Assembly (NCBI GenBank): GCA_030407315.1 | Contig: JALQPE010002345.1 | Location: 1-64,000 of the forward strand | Reading direction: 5' to 3' | From: Asparagopsis taxiformis | Taxonomy: Eukaryota > Rhodophyta > Florideophyceae > Bonnemaisoniales > Bonnemaisoniaceae | Length of the DNA stretch: 64,000 nucleotides | Shown here: one piece after another, positions 1 through 10,710 of the stretch | Layout of the letters: the number at the start of each line of letters is the position of its first letter | Numbering within the stretch: the stretch's first letter is position 1 | Position numbers and translations under genes: made by a program | The notes under the pieces: generated by a model | Told to the model about the DNA's origin: nothing | Database searches by the model: none | The model's input: only the letters and a program-made list of their open reading frames with translations

Positions 1-1004
1 AGAATTATAATGCCTCTTCCTCGAGAAAAGGCCTCCTTCGGAATACTAGATTTCATTCAACCATATCCATCCATCTCCCATCGCTTCAGCATGAAATCAT
101 CACCATTCCATCCATCACAACGTTCGTCTCTATCCCAAACACTACTCTCCACACATCTCCCCGATCTTTCAGTCCGACCGTACCCGGCGGCGGCCGAGAG
201 AAACGTACTGGCCATTGTTAAAAAGTATCTACGACGGCAATGAGCGCATATATTAAATCATTCTCTATGTGCACACAGACCCTGATTGCCTCTCGTTTGT
301 GCAGAAATGAAACAAACACAAAGACTGCAACTCGTCCATGCGAGAAGCAAAAGCTACAGATTTTTAGCAAGTATCGATAGCTACAAAGAACCACTGCAAC
401 GTTTATTCTAGACTTGTATACATTTTCATTAGCACTTACATTACCATACACGAATAGTATTGCATTAAAGATTTTTATGAGAATGACAGGGTCAGCGGCC
501 GGGTTCCCTCCAGCTCAGCTTGGCTCAGCTCCGGATGCAGATGTGGTGAAGGGAAGAGAGAAAAGTCAGATATTCTACCATGATCTGATTTGATTTGCAA
601 TCTGAGAACTTCTGACTCCCAAAGGTGTAAACAGTATCCCTGCATATTGGCATCGACCAAAAGAACTGCAGCACTAACTCAATTTTCATTGCAGAGATCA
701 GCACAACGTATTCGTCTTGAGTGTCACAAGTTGCAATTAGATGGCGCTGACTCGAAGCTAGGAGAGTTGGTAGTTGTGCCGAGTCGGCGTCTTCGGTTTG
801 ATCGCTCGTGTAAATATCCAAGCAAAATGGCAGGCAGGAGATACAAAGCCACGCAACAATCAAGCTTACCACATTCCCCAGCCAGAATCACCATAGAAAT
901 CCTTGCAGTCTGCATCACACAGATCATCTTACGCAGTGCGTGCTGCCCAGGTCGTTATTCGGCCCTATCCAGAAACACTTTCAGGCCTAGTGCAACCAGT
1001 AGAT
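1..1004. other. Gene-free leading stretch
   Basis: Open frames here are under 150 codons, overlap on both strands and show no recognisable domain. I see no tRNA, no long repeat and no gene. It precedes the first copy of the dispersed hairpin repeat. Confidence 0.5.
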
Positions 1005-1257
1005 CTGAAATGGAAATGGACGTCCGGTGAATGACCAGCGCAATTGCATTGCTGGCGAGCCCAGAAATTCTAAAATTTCAGTCAGAAAAAAAATGCAAAA
1101 ATACATCGATTTGGGCGGTCGAAAGTGCCGTACGGCACACCCCCATCTCAAAAACATGTTCACATGTGCATGTTTTTGAGAATAGCCCAAAAAATAAAGC
1201 AATTCAGGACGTCCGCCGGACATAGGCTTGATTCTAATTTGGCCACAACGGCCCCAG
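1005..1257 (+). repeat. Dispersed hairpin repeat, copy A
   Basis: This block is nearly identical to the block at 2043-2300. It starts with CTGAAATGG and carries GGACGTCCGG, an AGAAATTCTAAAATTTC core, CGATTTGGGCGG and GTGCCGTACGGCA. A perfect 12-bp inverted repeat lies at 1147-1158/1169-1180 around the loop TTCACATGTG. It ends near GGCCACAACGGCCCCAG. It has no coding potential and looks like a degenerate non-autonomous mobile repeat; the family is not recognised. Confidence 0.75.
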
Positions 1258-1886
1258 AAGCTACCAAGCGCCCCGAGCGGCCCCTCCCCGCTCACTTACC
1301 CACTCACGCCCATCTTGCAGAAACGTTCCTGCTGGCCTCATCCATGCCTTCACATCCACATCATAATCCTCTGCTGAGCTGTTCACCTTGGACGCTCACT
1401 GGAAGTACTCGTCTTCGACGTCCGCCAATGCAGGACAACACCATGAATACTAAACCCACCGTGGATCTCAGTCATCAACGGTGGGCGTCCTATAAATGAC
1501 TGCTATAGAACCATTGCCCCAAGCCCTCCAGTTTGGACGCTCAGCCAACAGCGATTGCTGCTCTACCTCCTTGGTCGTTCTCCGATGCATGTAAATGCGC
1601 CAAAGTACGACCGATGGGGCAGTCCAAACTTTTTGAACCAGTGCACGCCTAGGGATACCACAAGGTTCGTCATACACACACAAACACAAACACACAAACA
1701 ACCACGCACTGCAGCACCCAACTTTCGCATGCGTCAGTGATGTGCTGCTGCAGTGTGTATGCGCTGTGCGGTAGCAAGATTTCCATGCTTGCAGCCATTC
1801 ACATCCAGACATCCAGCCGCCGACCAGGGAAGCCGTTTGCAGCCGATTCCCCCTTGTCTGCATGGCATCTCGGTGCTGTCAACACT

Positions 1887-2025
1887 TGCTTAGTTGCTGC
1901 GATGCGAGCAAATGTGCAGCACTAGCCTAACTTGAAATGGACGTCCAGTGGAAGTCCGGCTCGGTTACATTGCTGGTCAGCCCTGAAATTCTAAAATGTT
2001 GGGCTGAGAAATAGCTGCAAAACTG
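1887..2025 (+). repeat. Dispersed hairpin repeat, copy B (partial)
   Basis: Diverged, truncated copy. The leader TGCTTAGTTGCTGC is shared with the sequence before copy D. The CTTGAAATGGACGTCC start and the AAATTCTAAAAT core are present. The segment with the 12-bp hairpin is missing. Confidence 0.6.
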
Positions 2026-2042
2026 TATCCATGTGCAATACT

Positions 2043-2427
2043 CGACCAACCTGAAATGGACGTCCGGTGAATGTCCAGCTCAATTGCATTGCTGGCGAGC
2101 CCAGAAATTCTAAAATTTCAGTCAGAAAAAAAATTGCAAAATTATATCGATTTGGGCGGTCGAAAGTGCCGTACGGCACACCCCCATCTCAAAAACATGT
2201 TCACATGTGCATGTTTTTGAGAATAGCCCAAATTTCAATTCAAATCAAGGTGTCTAATTTGGCCACAACGGCCCCAGGAACCGGCTGCTGCCCCGGCCGG
2301 GGCCGTCACTGGCTTCTGTAAGCACCAACTGTAAGCAAAGCCACATCTCACGAAGGGTCGATTCCAGGCTTCAAGCCCAAGTTATGCTAGGGAGACATCT
2401 TTTTCCCTGTTTCATCATGGTCCCACC
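2043..2427 (+). repeat. Dispersed hairpin repeat, copy C
   Basis: Long copy beginning CGACCAACCTGAAATGG. It contains the hairpin at 2188-2199/2210-2221 and continues through GGCCACAACGGCCCCAGG to TTTCATCATGGTCCC. It matches copy D over almost its full length with scattered substitutions, which defines a unit of about 385 bp. Confidence 0.75.
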
Positions 2428-2501
2428 TTACATCCTCACGACAAACAACACTCACACATCACGTTACTCATATTCCGTGCACTTTGTATGAGTAGTGAGC
2501 C

Positions 2502-2925
2502 CGCCTGCTTAGTTGCTGCAATGCATGGATGTGGGCAGCACACGACCAACCTGAAATGGACGTCCTGTGGATGTCCAGCTCGATTGCACTGCTGGCCAGC
2601 CCAGAAATTCTAAAATTTCGGGCAGAAAAAAATTGTGAAAAATCATCGATTTGGGCGGGTCGATTGTGCCGTACGGCAGACCCCCATCTCAAAAACATGT
2701 TCACATGTGCATGTTTTTGAGAATAGCCCAAATTTCAATTCAAATCAAGGTGTCTAATTTGGCCACAACGGCCCCAGGAACCGGCTGCTGCCCCGACCGG
2801 GGTCATCACTGGCTTCTGTAAGCACTAACTGTAAGCCAAAATCGCGTCTTACGAAGGGTCGATTTCAGGCTCAACACGTCAGGGACAGGTCTTGGTCCTT
2901 GTTTCATCATGGTCCCGCCCTACTC
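2502..2925 (+). repeat. Dispersed hairpin repeat, copy D
   Basis: Near full-length partner of copy C with hairpin at 2688-2699/2710-2721. It shares the same downstream block ending TTTCATCATGGTCCCGCCC. The offset from copy C is about 500 bp, so the two copies look like a local duplication. Confidence 0.75.
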
Positions 2926-2930
2926 TCTCA

Positions 2931-3010
2931 CGATCAACCTGAAATGGACGTCCGGTGGATGTCCAGCTCGATTGCATTGCTGGCCAGCCCAGAAATTCTA
3001 AAATTTCCGA
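2931..3010 (+). repeat. Dispersed hairpin repeat, copy E (5' fragment)
   Basis: Only the first 80 bp of the unit is present (CAACCTGAAATGGACGTCC through the AAATTCTAAAATTTC core). It directly abuts the end of copy D and stops before the hairpin. Confidence 0.65.
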
Positions 3011-3732
3011 AAAATCAATTTGGTGGCTCAGCATCTCCTGTGCAGAAAACTCTCGCACTCATTTCTGATATACGTTTTGACGTGTTTTTACTTTTAAGCA
3101 TCAGGAAAGGCGTTACGGAAAATTGGGACTACGCCACTTGTGAGCCGCGTCGTCTGAGATAGCGAGTAGAGTTTGTTGTATAGTATTTATATTGTACTCC
3201 AAATGTGCGTTCGAGACCTCGTTTGTAATGTTCTCGTGGTTTTGTGGGTATCAGTTTTGTGCTCACTTCTGGCAGCCCAATGGTGGAATGTGCCTGAGCG
3301 ATCAATCATCACCGCTAGGTCACACATTTTGCTGGCAACGTGCGCTTGGAAGGATGAATGACCGCCGTGGGAGATGGATTTTCAATTAATTCATTTGAAA
3401 TAATAAAATTATATTAATTGCGAACTTCATGGAATAAGTTTGTGCTTTACAGTGGATATTACAGGGATCATTTAAGGGAAGCAAATGGATTGTGATATAT
3501 ATGATTATACCATTCCGATGTTCTCGATCCGGATCTCATCATTCGGGAGTTCAGAGACCATGGCTTGGGCCATTATTAATCTCAATACCGGCGATGATAT
3601 GGAGTATGCACAGCAGGACTTAAGCTGACGTTGAAAGCTGTCCAGTCGACGCCGCAGGTTAACCTGTGGAATTCCACTTCTCCGCCGTCACTGGCTGAGG
3701 TTCTTTGGTCGTGTTTCCTTTGTTTGGTGTAG
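3011..3732. other. Gene-free stretch before the micro-exon-like array
   Basis: Only short frames (up to 65 codons) occur, and I see no domain, RNA gene or strong repeat. Confidence 0.4.
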
Positions 3733-3734
3733 AG

Positions 3735-5140
3735 GATAGAACGACGGTGAGTATGCCAGTTTGGAGAGTATGCAGCGAGGGAAGCGTGTGTTTTGAGTCG
3801 TACTGTTGTCGTTGATGCGATATTGATTCATTAGAAGCTTCGTGAGTCATGGTTTGCATGTTGTGAACCATGGGAGGCAGGTAAGTAAGTGAGTCTCGCG
3901 GGTGTGCAATAAGGGATGCATGGGTTTTTAGTCTGACTGTTCTGGTTCATTTTGATGTTGTATAGGTGGTGCAGGAATAGTGATGAAGTAAGGTAAGTTT
4001 CATTGAGCTGAAAGACGGGTTTCGCGATGAAATGGAATGCTGACTACATTTTTTCGTTGCACGATTTGTGAATTATTGGTTGTATTGTTTGTATGATGCA
4101 ACGAGATGAAGAGGTTAAGTGCGTCCTGAGGGTATGAAGCGAGGGAAGTGTTTGTTTTAAATGTGACTGTCGTCTTTTATGCAATATTTATTTATTGGGA
4201 GCTTAGTGAGTCATGGTGCATATTTGCTGAAGGGTGGAAAGGAGGTAGGTGAGCATTTGAGGGGTGCAGTGAGTGGAATGTGGGTTTTGAGTCTGACTGC
4301 TGTGGTTGATGTTGATTTTGTGTAGGTGATTCTGGAATGGTGATGACGGAAGGTAAGTTACATTGAGCGCCTAGTTAAGTTGCGCGAAGATATGGAATGC
4401 TGACTACATTTTTTTGTACAATTTTTGACTTATGGTTTCTATTGTGTGCAGGATACAACGAGGGTAAGTGAGTTCTGAGGGTATGCAGCGAGGGAAGCAT
4501 GGGTTTTCAGTCCGACTGTTGTTGTTGATTTCGATTTTTTGTAGGTGATGCAGGAATGGTGATGACGGAAGGTAAGTTGCATTTAGCGCGCAGTCCGGTG
4601 GTGCGAAGATGCGGAATGTTGACTTCATTTGTTGGTTGTGAGATTTTCGACTTTTGGTATGTATTGTGTGTAGAATGAAACGAGAGTAAGTGAGTTCTGA
4701 GGGTATGCATCGAGAGAAGTGTTTGTTTCGAATCTGACTATTGCAGTTAATGCGATATTTATTCATTGGAAGCTTATCCAGTCATGGTGCGTATTGTGTC
4801 GAGCGAAGGAAAGTGCGGAAGTTTTGAGAGTATGCTGAGAGGGACATGTGGGTTTTGAGTCCGACTGTTGTGGTTGATTTCGATTTTATGCAGGTGATGC
4901 TGGAATGGTGATGACAGAAGGTAAGTTTCATTGAGCGCCAAGACTTGTTTTGCGAAGATATGGACTGCTGACTTTGATTATTCATTGCAAGGTTTTTGGA
5001 TCATGGTTTGTATTGTGTGTAGGATGGATGAGAGGTAAGTAAGGGATTTTCTAAGATATCTGGCGTGGTAAGCGTTGCTTTTGAATCTGACTGTTGGGGT
5101 TGATGTTGTGTATGTGATGCAGGAGTGGTGAAGCAGGAAT
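3735..5140 (+). repeat. Tandem array of splice-signal-bounded 27-nt and 12-nt cores
   Basis: The array has two alternating short cores. Type A is 27 nt long at 3966-3992, 4326-4352, 4545-4571 and 4894-4920. A fifth, damaged copy is at 5114-5140. Type B is 12 nt long at 3735-3746, 4452-4463, 4674-4685 and 5023-5034, with a damaged copy near 4094. In the intact copies the core is preceded by AG (TATAG, TGTAG, TGCAG) and followed directly by GTAAGT (GTGAGT for the first B). The A-to-B interval is constant (126-129 nt) and the B-to-A interval is about 93 or about 220-233 nt. Longer B-to-A intervals hold an extra diverged B-like segment. The signals all lie on the + strand and match GT-AG introns. 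Whether the cores are spliced exons is not shown by the sequence. Confidence 0.6.
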
Positions 5141-5307
5141 GGCAGGACTCAGGGAGAGTGAAGAAGGGATCTAGGAAGATGGGGAATGAAGCTGTGAGGT
5201 GTTTCTGGTATGTGTATATTTTCAGGCTTACGATAGAAGTAAGAGTGGGTTTCAAGTCGTGTAAGATTTTGCTGACCATGTTCGTGTTTCATGTCTTGAT
5301 GATTTAA
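5123..5307 (+). CDS. Possible terminal exon after the micro-exon-like array
   Basis: The last, damaged A core lacks its own AG, but an alternative acceptor (GATGCAG, ending 5122) opens an exon at 5123. In the phase implied by the upstream cores (two bases complete a split codon), it reads through about 60 codons to a stop at 5307. The encoded segment begins V-V-K-Q-E-W and is basic at first (VKKGSRK), then hydrophobic. There is no recognised domain and no ATG at the start. It is proposed only because the phase and acceptor fit the array, and it may equally be a chance open frame. Confidence 0.2.
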
Positions 5308-5477
5308 TGGGCTGGGGTGGTGTCGAGGAAAGCGGGGATGGTATTGGGAAGGAGCAGATTTTTTGTAATCTAGGTCGTGAGGGTTCTTGAAGTATGTGCG
5401 GATGGTGGTGCATGGCGTTCGGATGGTAGGGAGAACGCGATAGTGAGGGAGATGGGTGATCGACGGTATGCTGACAG

Positions 5478-5621
5478 GTATTTTGTATTCTGGCTGGATA
5501 CGTATTCCATATTCTAGCTGGATACATATTCCGTATCCTGGCTTGATACGTATTTCCTATTCTAACCGGGTATTTATTTCCTATTCTGACCAGATATGTA
5601 TTTCCTATTCTAGAGAGACGT
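5478..5621 (+). repeat. 24-bp minisatellite, six units
   Basis: Six head-to-tail units of 24 bp start at 5478, 5502, 5526, 5550, 5574 and 5598. Each has the pattern GTATTYC-TATTCT-GCTGGATAC with increasing divergence to the right. Because 24 is a multiple of three, a frame across it encodes an 8-residue repeat, which I take as incidental. Confidence 0.8.
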
Positions 5622-5734
5622 ATTGTATACGAGCAGTTTCGTAAATGAGAGAATAAAATACGGTCCGATATGGGCCCTTAATTTACCATCCGCTGTAATT
5701 TCTTCCCTCCGGTTTTTGCTGATATATTGTATAC

Positions 5735-6034
5735 TGGATGTCGGGTCCTAGTATCCGGCCAAACGTACTAGAAAAACTGGATGTCGGGTCCTAGTACTCC
5801 GCCAAACGTACTAGAGAAAGTGGATGTCGGGTCCTAGTATTCCGCCGAACGTACTAGAGAAAGTGGATGTCGGGTCCTAGGATCCCGCTGAATGTACTAG
5901 AGAATTGGATGTCGGGTCCTAGTATTCCGCTGAATGTACTAGAGAAATTGGATGTCGGGTCCTAGTATTCCGCCGAACGTACTAGAGAAAGTGGATGTCG
6001 GGTCCTAGTATTCCGCCGAACGTACTAGAGAAAG
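5735..6034 (+). repeat. 43-bp minisatellite, seven units
   Basis: Seven contiguous units of 42-43 bp start at 5735, 5778, 5821, 5864, 5906, 5949 and 5992. Each begins TGGATGTCGGGTCCTAGTA and ends CGTACTAGAGAAA. Each holds a 6-bp inverted repeat CTAGTA/TACTAG around a 12-nt loop. There are no variable spacers, so it is not a CRISPR-type array. It abuts the left side of the retroelement. Confidence 0.85.
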
Positions 6035-6084
6035 TGGACGTCCGCATCCAAAAAATTTTTATTTTTTTCGGACGCGGACGTTCA
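6035..6084. repeat. 15-bp inverted repeat with A/T loop
   Basis: The arms at 6035-6049 and 6070-6084 are complementary at 13 of 15 positions (GGACGTCCGCATCC against GGACGCGGACGTTC). They flank an A/T-only loop of about 20 nt. A further half copy, ACGGACGTCCGCGTCC, lies near 6130. It sits between the 43-bp array and the retroelement coding region. Confidence 0.7.
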
Positions 6085-6522
6085 TTTGTTCTAGTAAATC
6101 TCGGGGCCGACTAGGACCCGTACTAGAGAGACGGACGTCCGCGTCCACTTCCGAAAACACAGACGAACGTGACCCCGCGGAGGTACGGCACGCCGCCTAC
6201 GATACTCCGAAACCCCAATCGTGACGGGGGAAGGCCCTTCGACAGGCGCCGCGGCGACTTTCGTAATGACCGACGTGACCCCCGCCCGTTGGCGAACGAA
6301 CGAAATGGCCAGCGTAATGGCCGCAGCGGAGTCTACGTGACGACCTCCGCTGACGAAACACCACTCGAGGTGGAAACGAGTCACGATGACGAACGAGCTT
6401 CGTGGGCTCACGACGACGACGTGTCGAACGGCCCCGCGCCGGAAACGACCAGGCGATGTAGGTCACGAGCCACCCACATCGCCTGAACCCTTACGTGAAA
6501 GGGGGACGACCGACGTCGATGA

Positions 6523-7371
6523 TTGGTCCTCCGCAGGCTCACCGATGAACGAGAGTTACGTAAAGCTCACGGCCGCGAAGGCCAACTCGAGTCACACGAC
6601 ACCCGACGTGGGGGAAGAAACGAAGTCCGACGGGACAAACGAACCTCACACGAAGAGGAAGCTCGCAGACGAGCGAGACGCGCTACCCGGAAGCACGACG
6701 CTTCCGAGCGCGAGAAAGCCAAGCACGCGGCTTATACGAAGCGTTTCGACGCAAAAGAAGCCATACGGGCTCACACGATGAAGCGACGAACCGCTAGCGA
6801 AGACGTAGACCGCGCGCCGGTCAGGACCGAACCGTTGGTCCTCGACGGGCATACGTGCCTACTTGCGTCGAAGCATTATATCGTATCCGGAACGATCGGA
6901 CTAGACCTCAACGTGATGAGGGCGATTACCATCGCGATGGATACGTGCAGCGGCTACAACTTGATACGAACAAGTTTACTACCCTACGACTGGGTCGACC
7001 GCTGTCTACGTGACGAAGAGCTACCGAAGCTCGGAGACGCCAACAGGCGACGTTTGCCTATCGAAGGCGCCATCCTGCTTCGCGTCAGGCTGGGGAACTC
7101 GCTGTTCCGCGTAAAATTCTTCGTAGCCAACACGCTGGCTGTTCCCGTTATAATGGGCACGTCGTTCATGTCGAAGCATGTCGATGCTATACGCTGTCGA
7201 GCGCAGACAATCGACCTCCACCGGGGGATACGATACCCATTATCGCGGAGGGCGATACGAAGACTCCGTACGAGGAGGGGGAAGAGACGAATCCAAACGT
7301 GGAGCCCCCGAAACGCCGCGAGCGTAACGCGGCCTCGAATAGGCCGAGCCGAACGTTCTCGGTTCGCCTGA
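6523..7371 (+). pseudogene. Retroelement aspartic protease region
   Basis: This frame carries a retropepsin-like segment. The catalytic motif is D-T-C-S-G with the aspartate codon at 6940, where most relatives have DTGA/S. It is followed by a hydrophobic region and the flap/ILG-like V-I-M-G-T-S-F element near 7150. The first ~90 residues are charged, low-complexity linker. The neighbouring frame is already open and reads the expected acidic linker from about 7206. The protease therefore either hands over by frameshift in the 7206-7371 overlap or has a one-base lesion near 7210. A programmed shift cannot be excluded from sequence alone. Confidence 0.7.
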
Positions 7372-10300
7372 CGAAGTACACGCGTGTACCGGCGATGTCG
7401 CAACGGACCGTCAACGTGACGACGGATGCGACCGGACTCGTGTTCCTCGAACCGAAAGCGTCGGTGCAATTCCGGCATGGGCTGCGCATAGCCAACGGAG
7501 TGGTCGACGTAGGACCCAGAGAGACGTTCTCTATTATCGTATCTAGCTTCACGAAGAAGGACCGCGAGCTGCCGAAAGGCGCGACGATTGCGTACGCGGT
7601 ACGCTCCCCGTTGGGAATCGTCCCACTCAAGCGTGAGGGCGGCGAAGCCCTCGCGAAGGTTTTGAACCTACCGCTAGTCGACGCGACGACGCGGACGAGC
7701 ACGAACGGGTTGGGCGACGAAACGCCAGACCCGTTGGTCAACGAAAAGGGGAACGACCCCGCCACGGATTGGCAGTCGACAATCGATTTGTCGCACCTCG
7801 ACGACGAGGATTTACGAAAGCGCATCAACGAGATGCTAGCCACACATTCGTCAATGTGGACGAGCGGACGCCTCGGCGAAATCAATGCTACGGAGCATCG
7901 AATCGAACTCGAACCAGGCACGCGGCCCATACGTTCAATGCCCTATCGTCAGGGTCCGGCTCTACGTACGATAGCCGAGGAGCAGATCACGAAGATGCTC
8001 AACGAAGGGGTTATCGAACCCGCGTCCAGCGAATGGGCGTCACCAATCGTGCTGGTGCCGAAGAAGGACGGATCCTTACGTTTCTGTGTCGATTACAGAC
8101 GTTTGAACGCGAAAACGATCGCCGATTCGTATCCACTTCCGCGTATGGAAGATTGCCTCGATTCGCTTGGCGACGCCGCCATCTTTACGACACTGACTGT
8201 AACGCCGGTTACTGGCAAGTGCCCGTCTCCGCCGATGACCGTGATAAGACAACGTTTACGTCTTTCATGGGAACGTATCGCTACGTGCGAATGCCATTCG
8301 GGCTACGAAATGCCCCACTACGTTTCAGCGGACGTTGGACATAATCCTATCCGGAGTACGTTGGCAATCGTGCCTTGTTTACTTGGACGACGTAATCGTC
8401 TTTTCGAAAGACCTCGAGTCTCACCTGGGTCACGTTGACCAGGTGCTTTCCCTGCTACGCGCAGCAGGAGTAACGTTAAAGCTCACGAAGTGCTCGTTCT
8501 TTCAACCACGAGTTGACTACCTGGGGCACGTGATTACCCCAGGGAAGCTGCACGTCGCAGCTCGGAACAAGGAAGCCTTTCGTACGGCTACGTTCCCGCG
8601 GGATAAGACGCAATGCCGATCGTTTTTGGGCGCGGCCAACGTTTACCGCCGTTTCGTAAAGGCGTACGCCGAGATCGCTCGGCCACTCAACACGATGTTG
8701 AAGAAGGACGCTTCCCCCGATTGGACGAATCCAACTGACGCGCAAACGAATGCGTTCGAAACGTTGAAGACAATACTGGTGTCGCCACCAGTATTGCACC
8801 TTCCGAAGGCGGGACGTCCGTTCATGATCGATACCGACGCGTCGGCGTATCAGCTGGGAGCTACGTTGCTCCAACAGCAGAACGAAGATAAGCCCAACGA
8901 ATGGGTGCCGATTGGGTACTGGTCGAAGACCCTTAACGAAACCGAACGCGGTTACTCAGCGACCGAGCGCGAGTGCTACTCCGTCGTCTGGGCGATAACG
9001 TCGCTCCGACCCTACGTAGAGGGTCAGCAGTTCACCGTACGTACGGACCACGAAGCCTTGCGTTGGCTAATGACGCTTACGGACGCGTCCGGACGACTAC
9101 TACGATGGAGGCTACGCGTTGCCGAATTCGATTTCGAAGTTACGTACAGGCCTGGGCGCGTGCACCAGGTACCTGACGCTTTATCACGCGTGATATCTAC
9201 GTATGACGACGGTCGACCCGTTGACGATGACGTACCATCGTACGGGGACGCAGTCCTCGTGACGACTCGCAGTCGGCGACAACCCACACGAAAAGGGCAA
9301 GGACGAACGACGTCCGTACGTAAAGAGGCACCGAATGCCAGGGGTCACGACGACCCGTCGAACGAGACTCGTGACGAACGAGCACCAGCCGCGACGGCTG
9401 GCAACGAGGGACTCGAGTTCAACCGCGACGCGTCGCTCGATGACGTTCTCGACGAGGAACCGGATTTCCTCGACGAACAGCGCGCTGCTGAAGACGATTC
9501 GGCACGCGTGCCACCAGCTGACGTTCAGCTTCCCATTACGAGGGACGAGCTTATCGAAGCTCAACGCGAGGACACGTTCTGTCAAACGATACTGACACGA
9601 CAATCCGAGACGCAGGACGCTGCATTCTTCGAAGGCCACGATGGCCTACTCCGACGCCGGAACCCTCACGACGAGGAACGTACACAAATCGTTGTGCCGG
9701 CCTCGTTACGCCCGAGGCTGCTGGAGTTAACGCACCACCACGTCCTCGCTGGACATCCCGGACAAACACGTATGTACTACACCCTACGGAGGACGTACTA
9801 CTGGCCCGCGATGGCCGCCGACATCCACGCAACGGTACGAAACTGCGTTGGATGTGCGAAGAACCGCGTGAAGCTTCGCAAACGGACGAACCCGTTACGT
9901 TTATTCCCGGCTACGGAGCCGTTGCGAGACCTATGTATCGACATACTAGGTCCGCTTACGAAGACCACGCGTGGTAACCGATTTATCCTCGTTATAACGG
10001 ACCGCTTTACGAAGCTAACCAGAGTCGTACCTCTACGAAATATCGATTCCGCCAACGTGGCGAGCGCGTTCGTCAACGCGTGGGTCTTCTCGTATGGACC
10101 CCCACGGACGCTCATAAGCGATAACGGAAAGCAGTTCGCTGCTAAGTTTTTCCAGCGCGTCTGCAACGAAATCGGCGTGACGAACGTCTTTACGTCGACG
10201 TACCACCCCCAAACGAACGGGCAGGTGGAGCGCTACAACAGGACGATCCTGGCGATGCTGCGCAATTACGTAAACGAAAACCAGAACGACTGGGATCGAT

Positions 10301-10710
10301 ACGCATCGGCGTTAACGTTTGCGTACAACACGCATGTGCATTCGAGCACGGGCACGACGCCCTTCGATTTGATTCTCACGAATCCACCGCCACCGTTGGC
10401 GCTACACACGTCGGTAACGAACCGCGAACTACCCGACGGGGGAGGGCGAGCCACTTACGTGCGTGAGCTCGCCACAACGATGGATAACGCGTATCGAACG
10501 CTGACGGCCGCGCAGGCACGTTATAAACGAAATTTCGACAAACGAGTCCGTGTCTCGAATCGAAACATCCGCGCGGGAGAATACGTATTCATCGACCCGA
10601 CGGACGGGACCACGAAGGGCACGAAGCTCGGAAACCACGCGTTGGGACCGTTCCGCGTACTACGTAACGTAACGACGTACGAACGTTCGTCATCCAACGA
10701 GGAGACGTAG
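7206..10710 (+). pseudogene. Retroelement RT, RNase H and integrase with frameshifts
   Basis: The RT starts in frame 3 (about 7900-8195, with WASPIVLVPKKDG and CVDYRRLN). It continues in frame 2 (about 8200-8330, YWQVP and MPFGLRNAP), then in frame 1 from 8335. The catalytic Y-L-D-D is at 8380-8391. Each switch fits loss of one base. RNase H (TDASAYQLGATL, near 8835) follows. The integrase has its HHCC zinc module at about 9725-9860 and the DDE core at about 9930-10235, including SDNGKQF and the glutamate in GQVERYN. The last ~13 codons before the stop at 10710 are out of phase with the chromodomain. RT cannot be made as one protein from this copy. I describe the breaks only. Confidence 0.85.

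Noticed and set aside
3..1000. Several 60-146-codon frames at the left edge
   Set aside because: They overlap on opposite strands, lack domains and lie in a repeat-rich region.
5735..6034. Regular repeats resembling a CRISPR array
   Set aside because: Units are contiguous with no unique spacers and the DNA is eukaryotic; it is a minisatellite.
1016..6040. Link between GGACGTCC in the hairpin repeat and in the 6035 inverted repeat
   Set aside because: The shared 8-mer is palindromic and short; no further similarity was seen.
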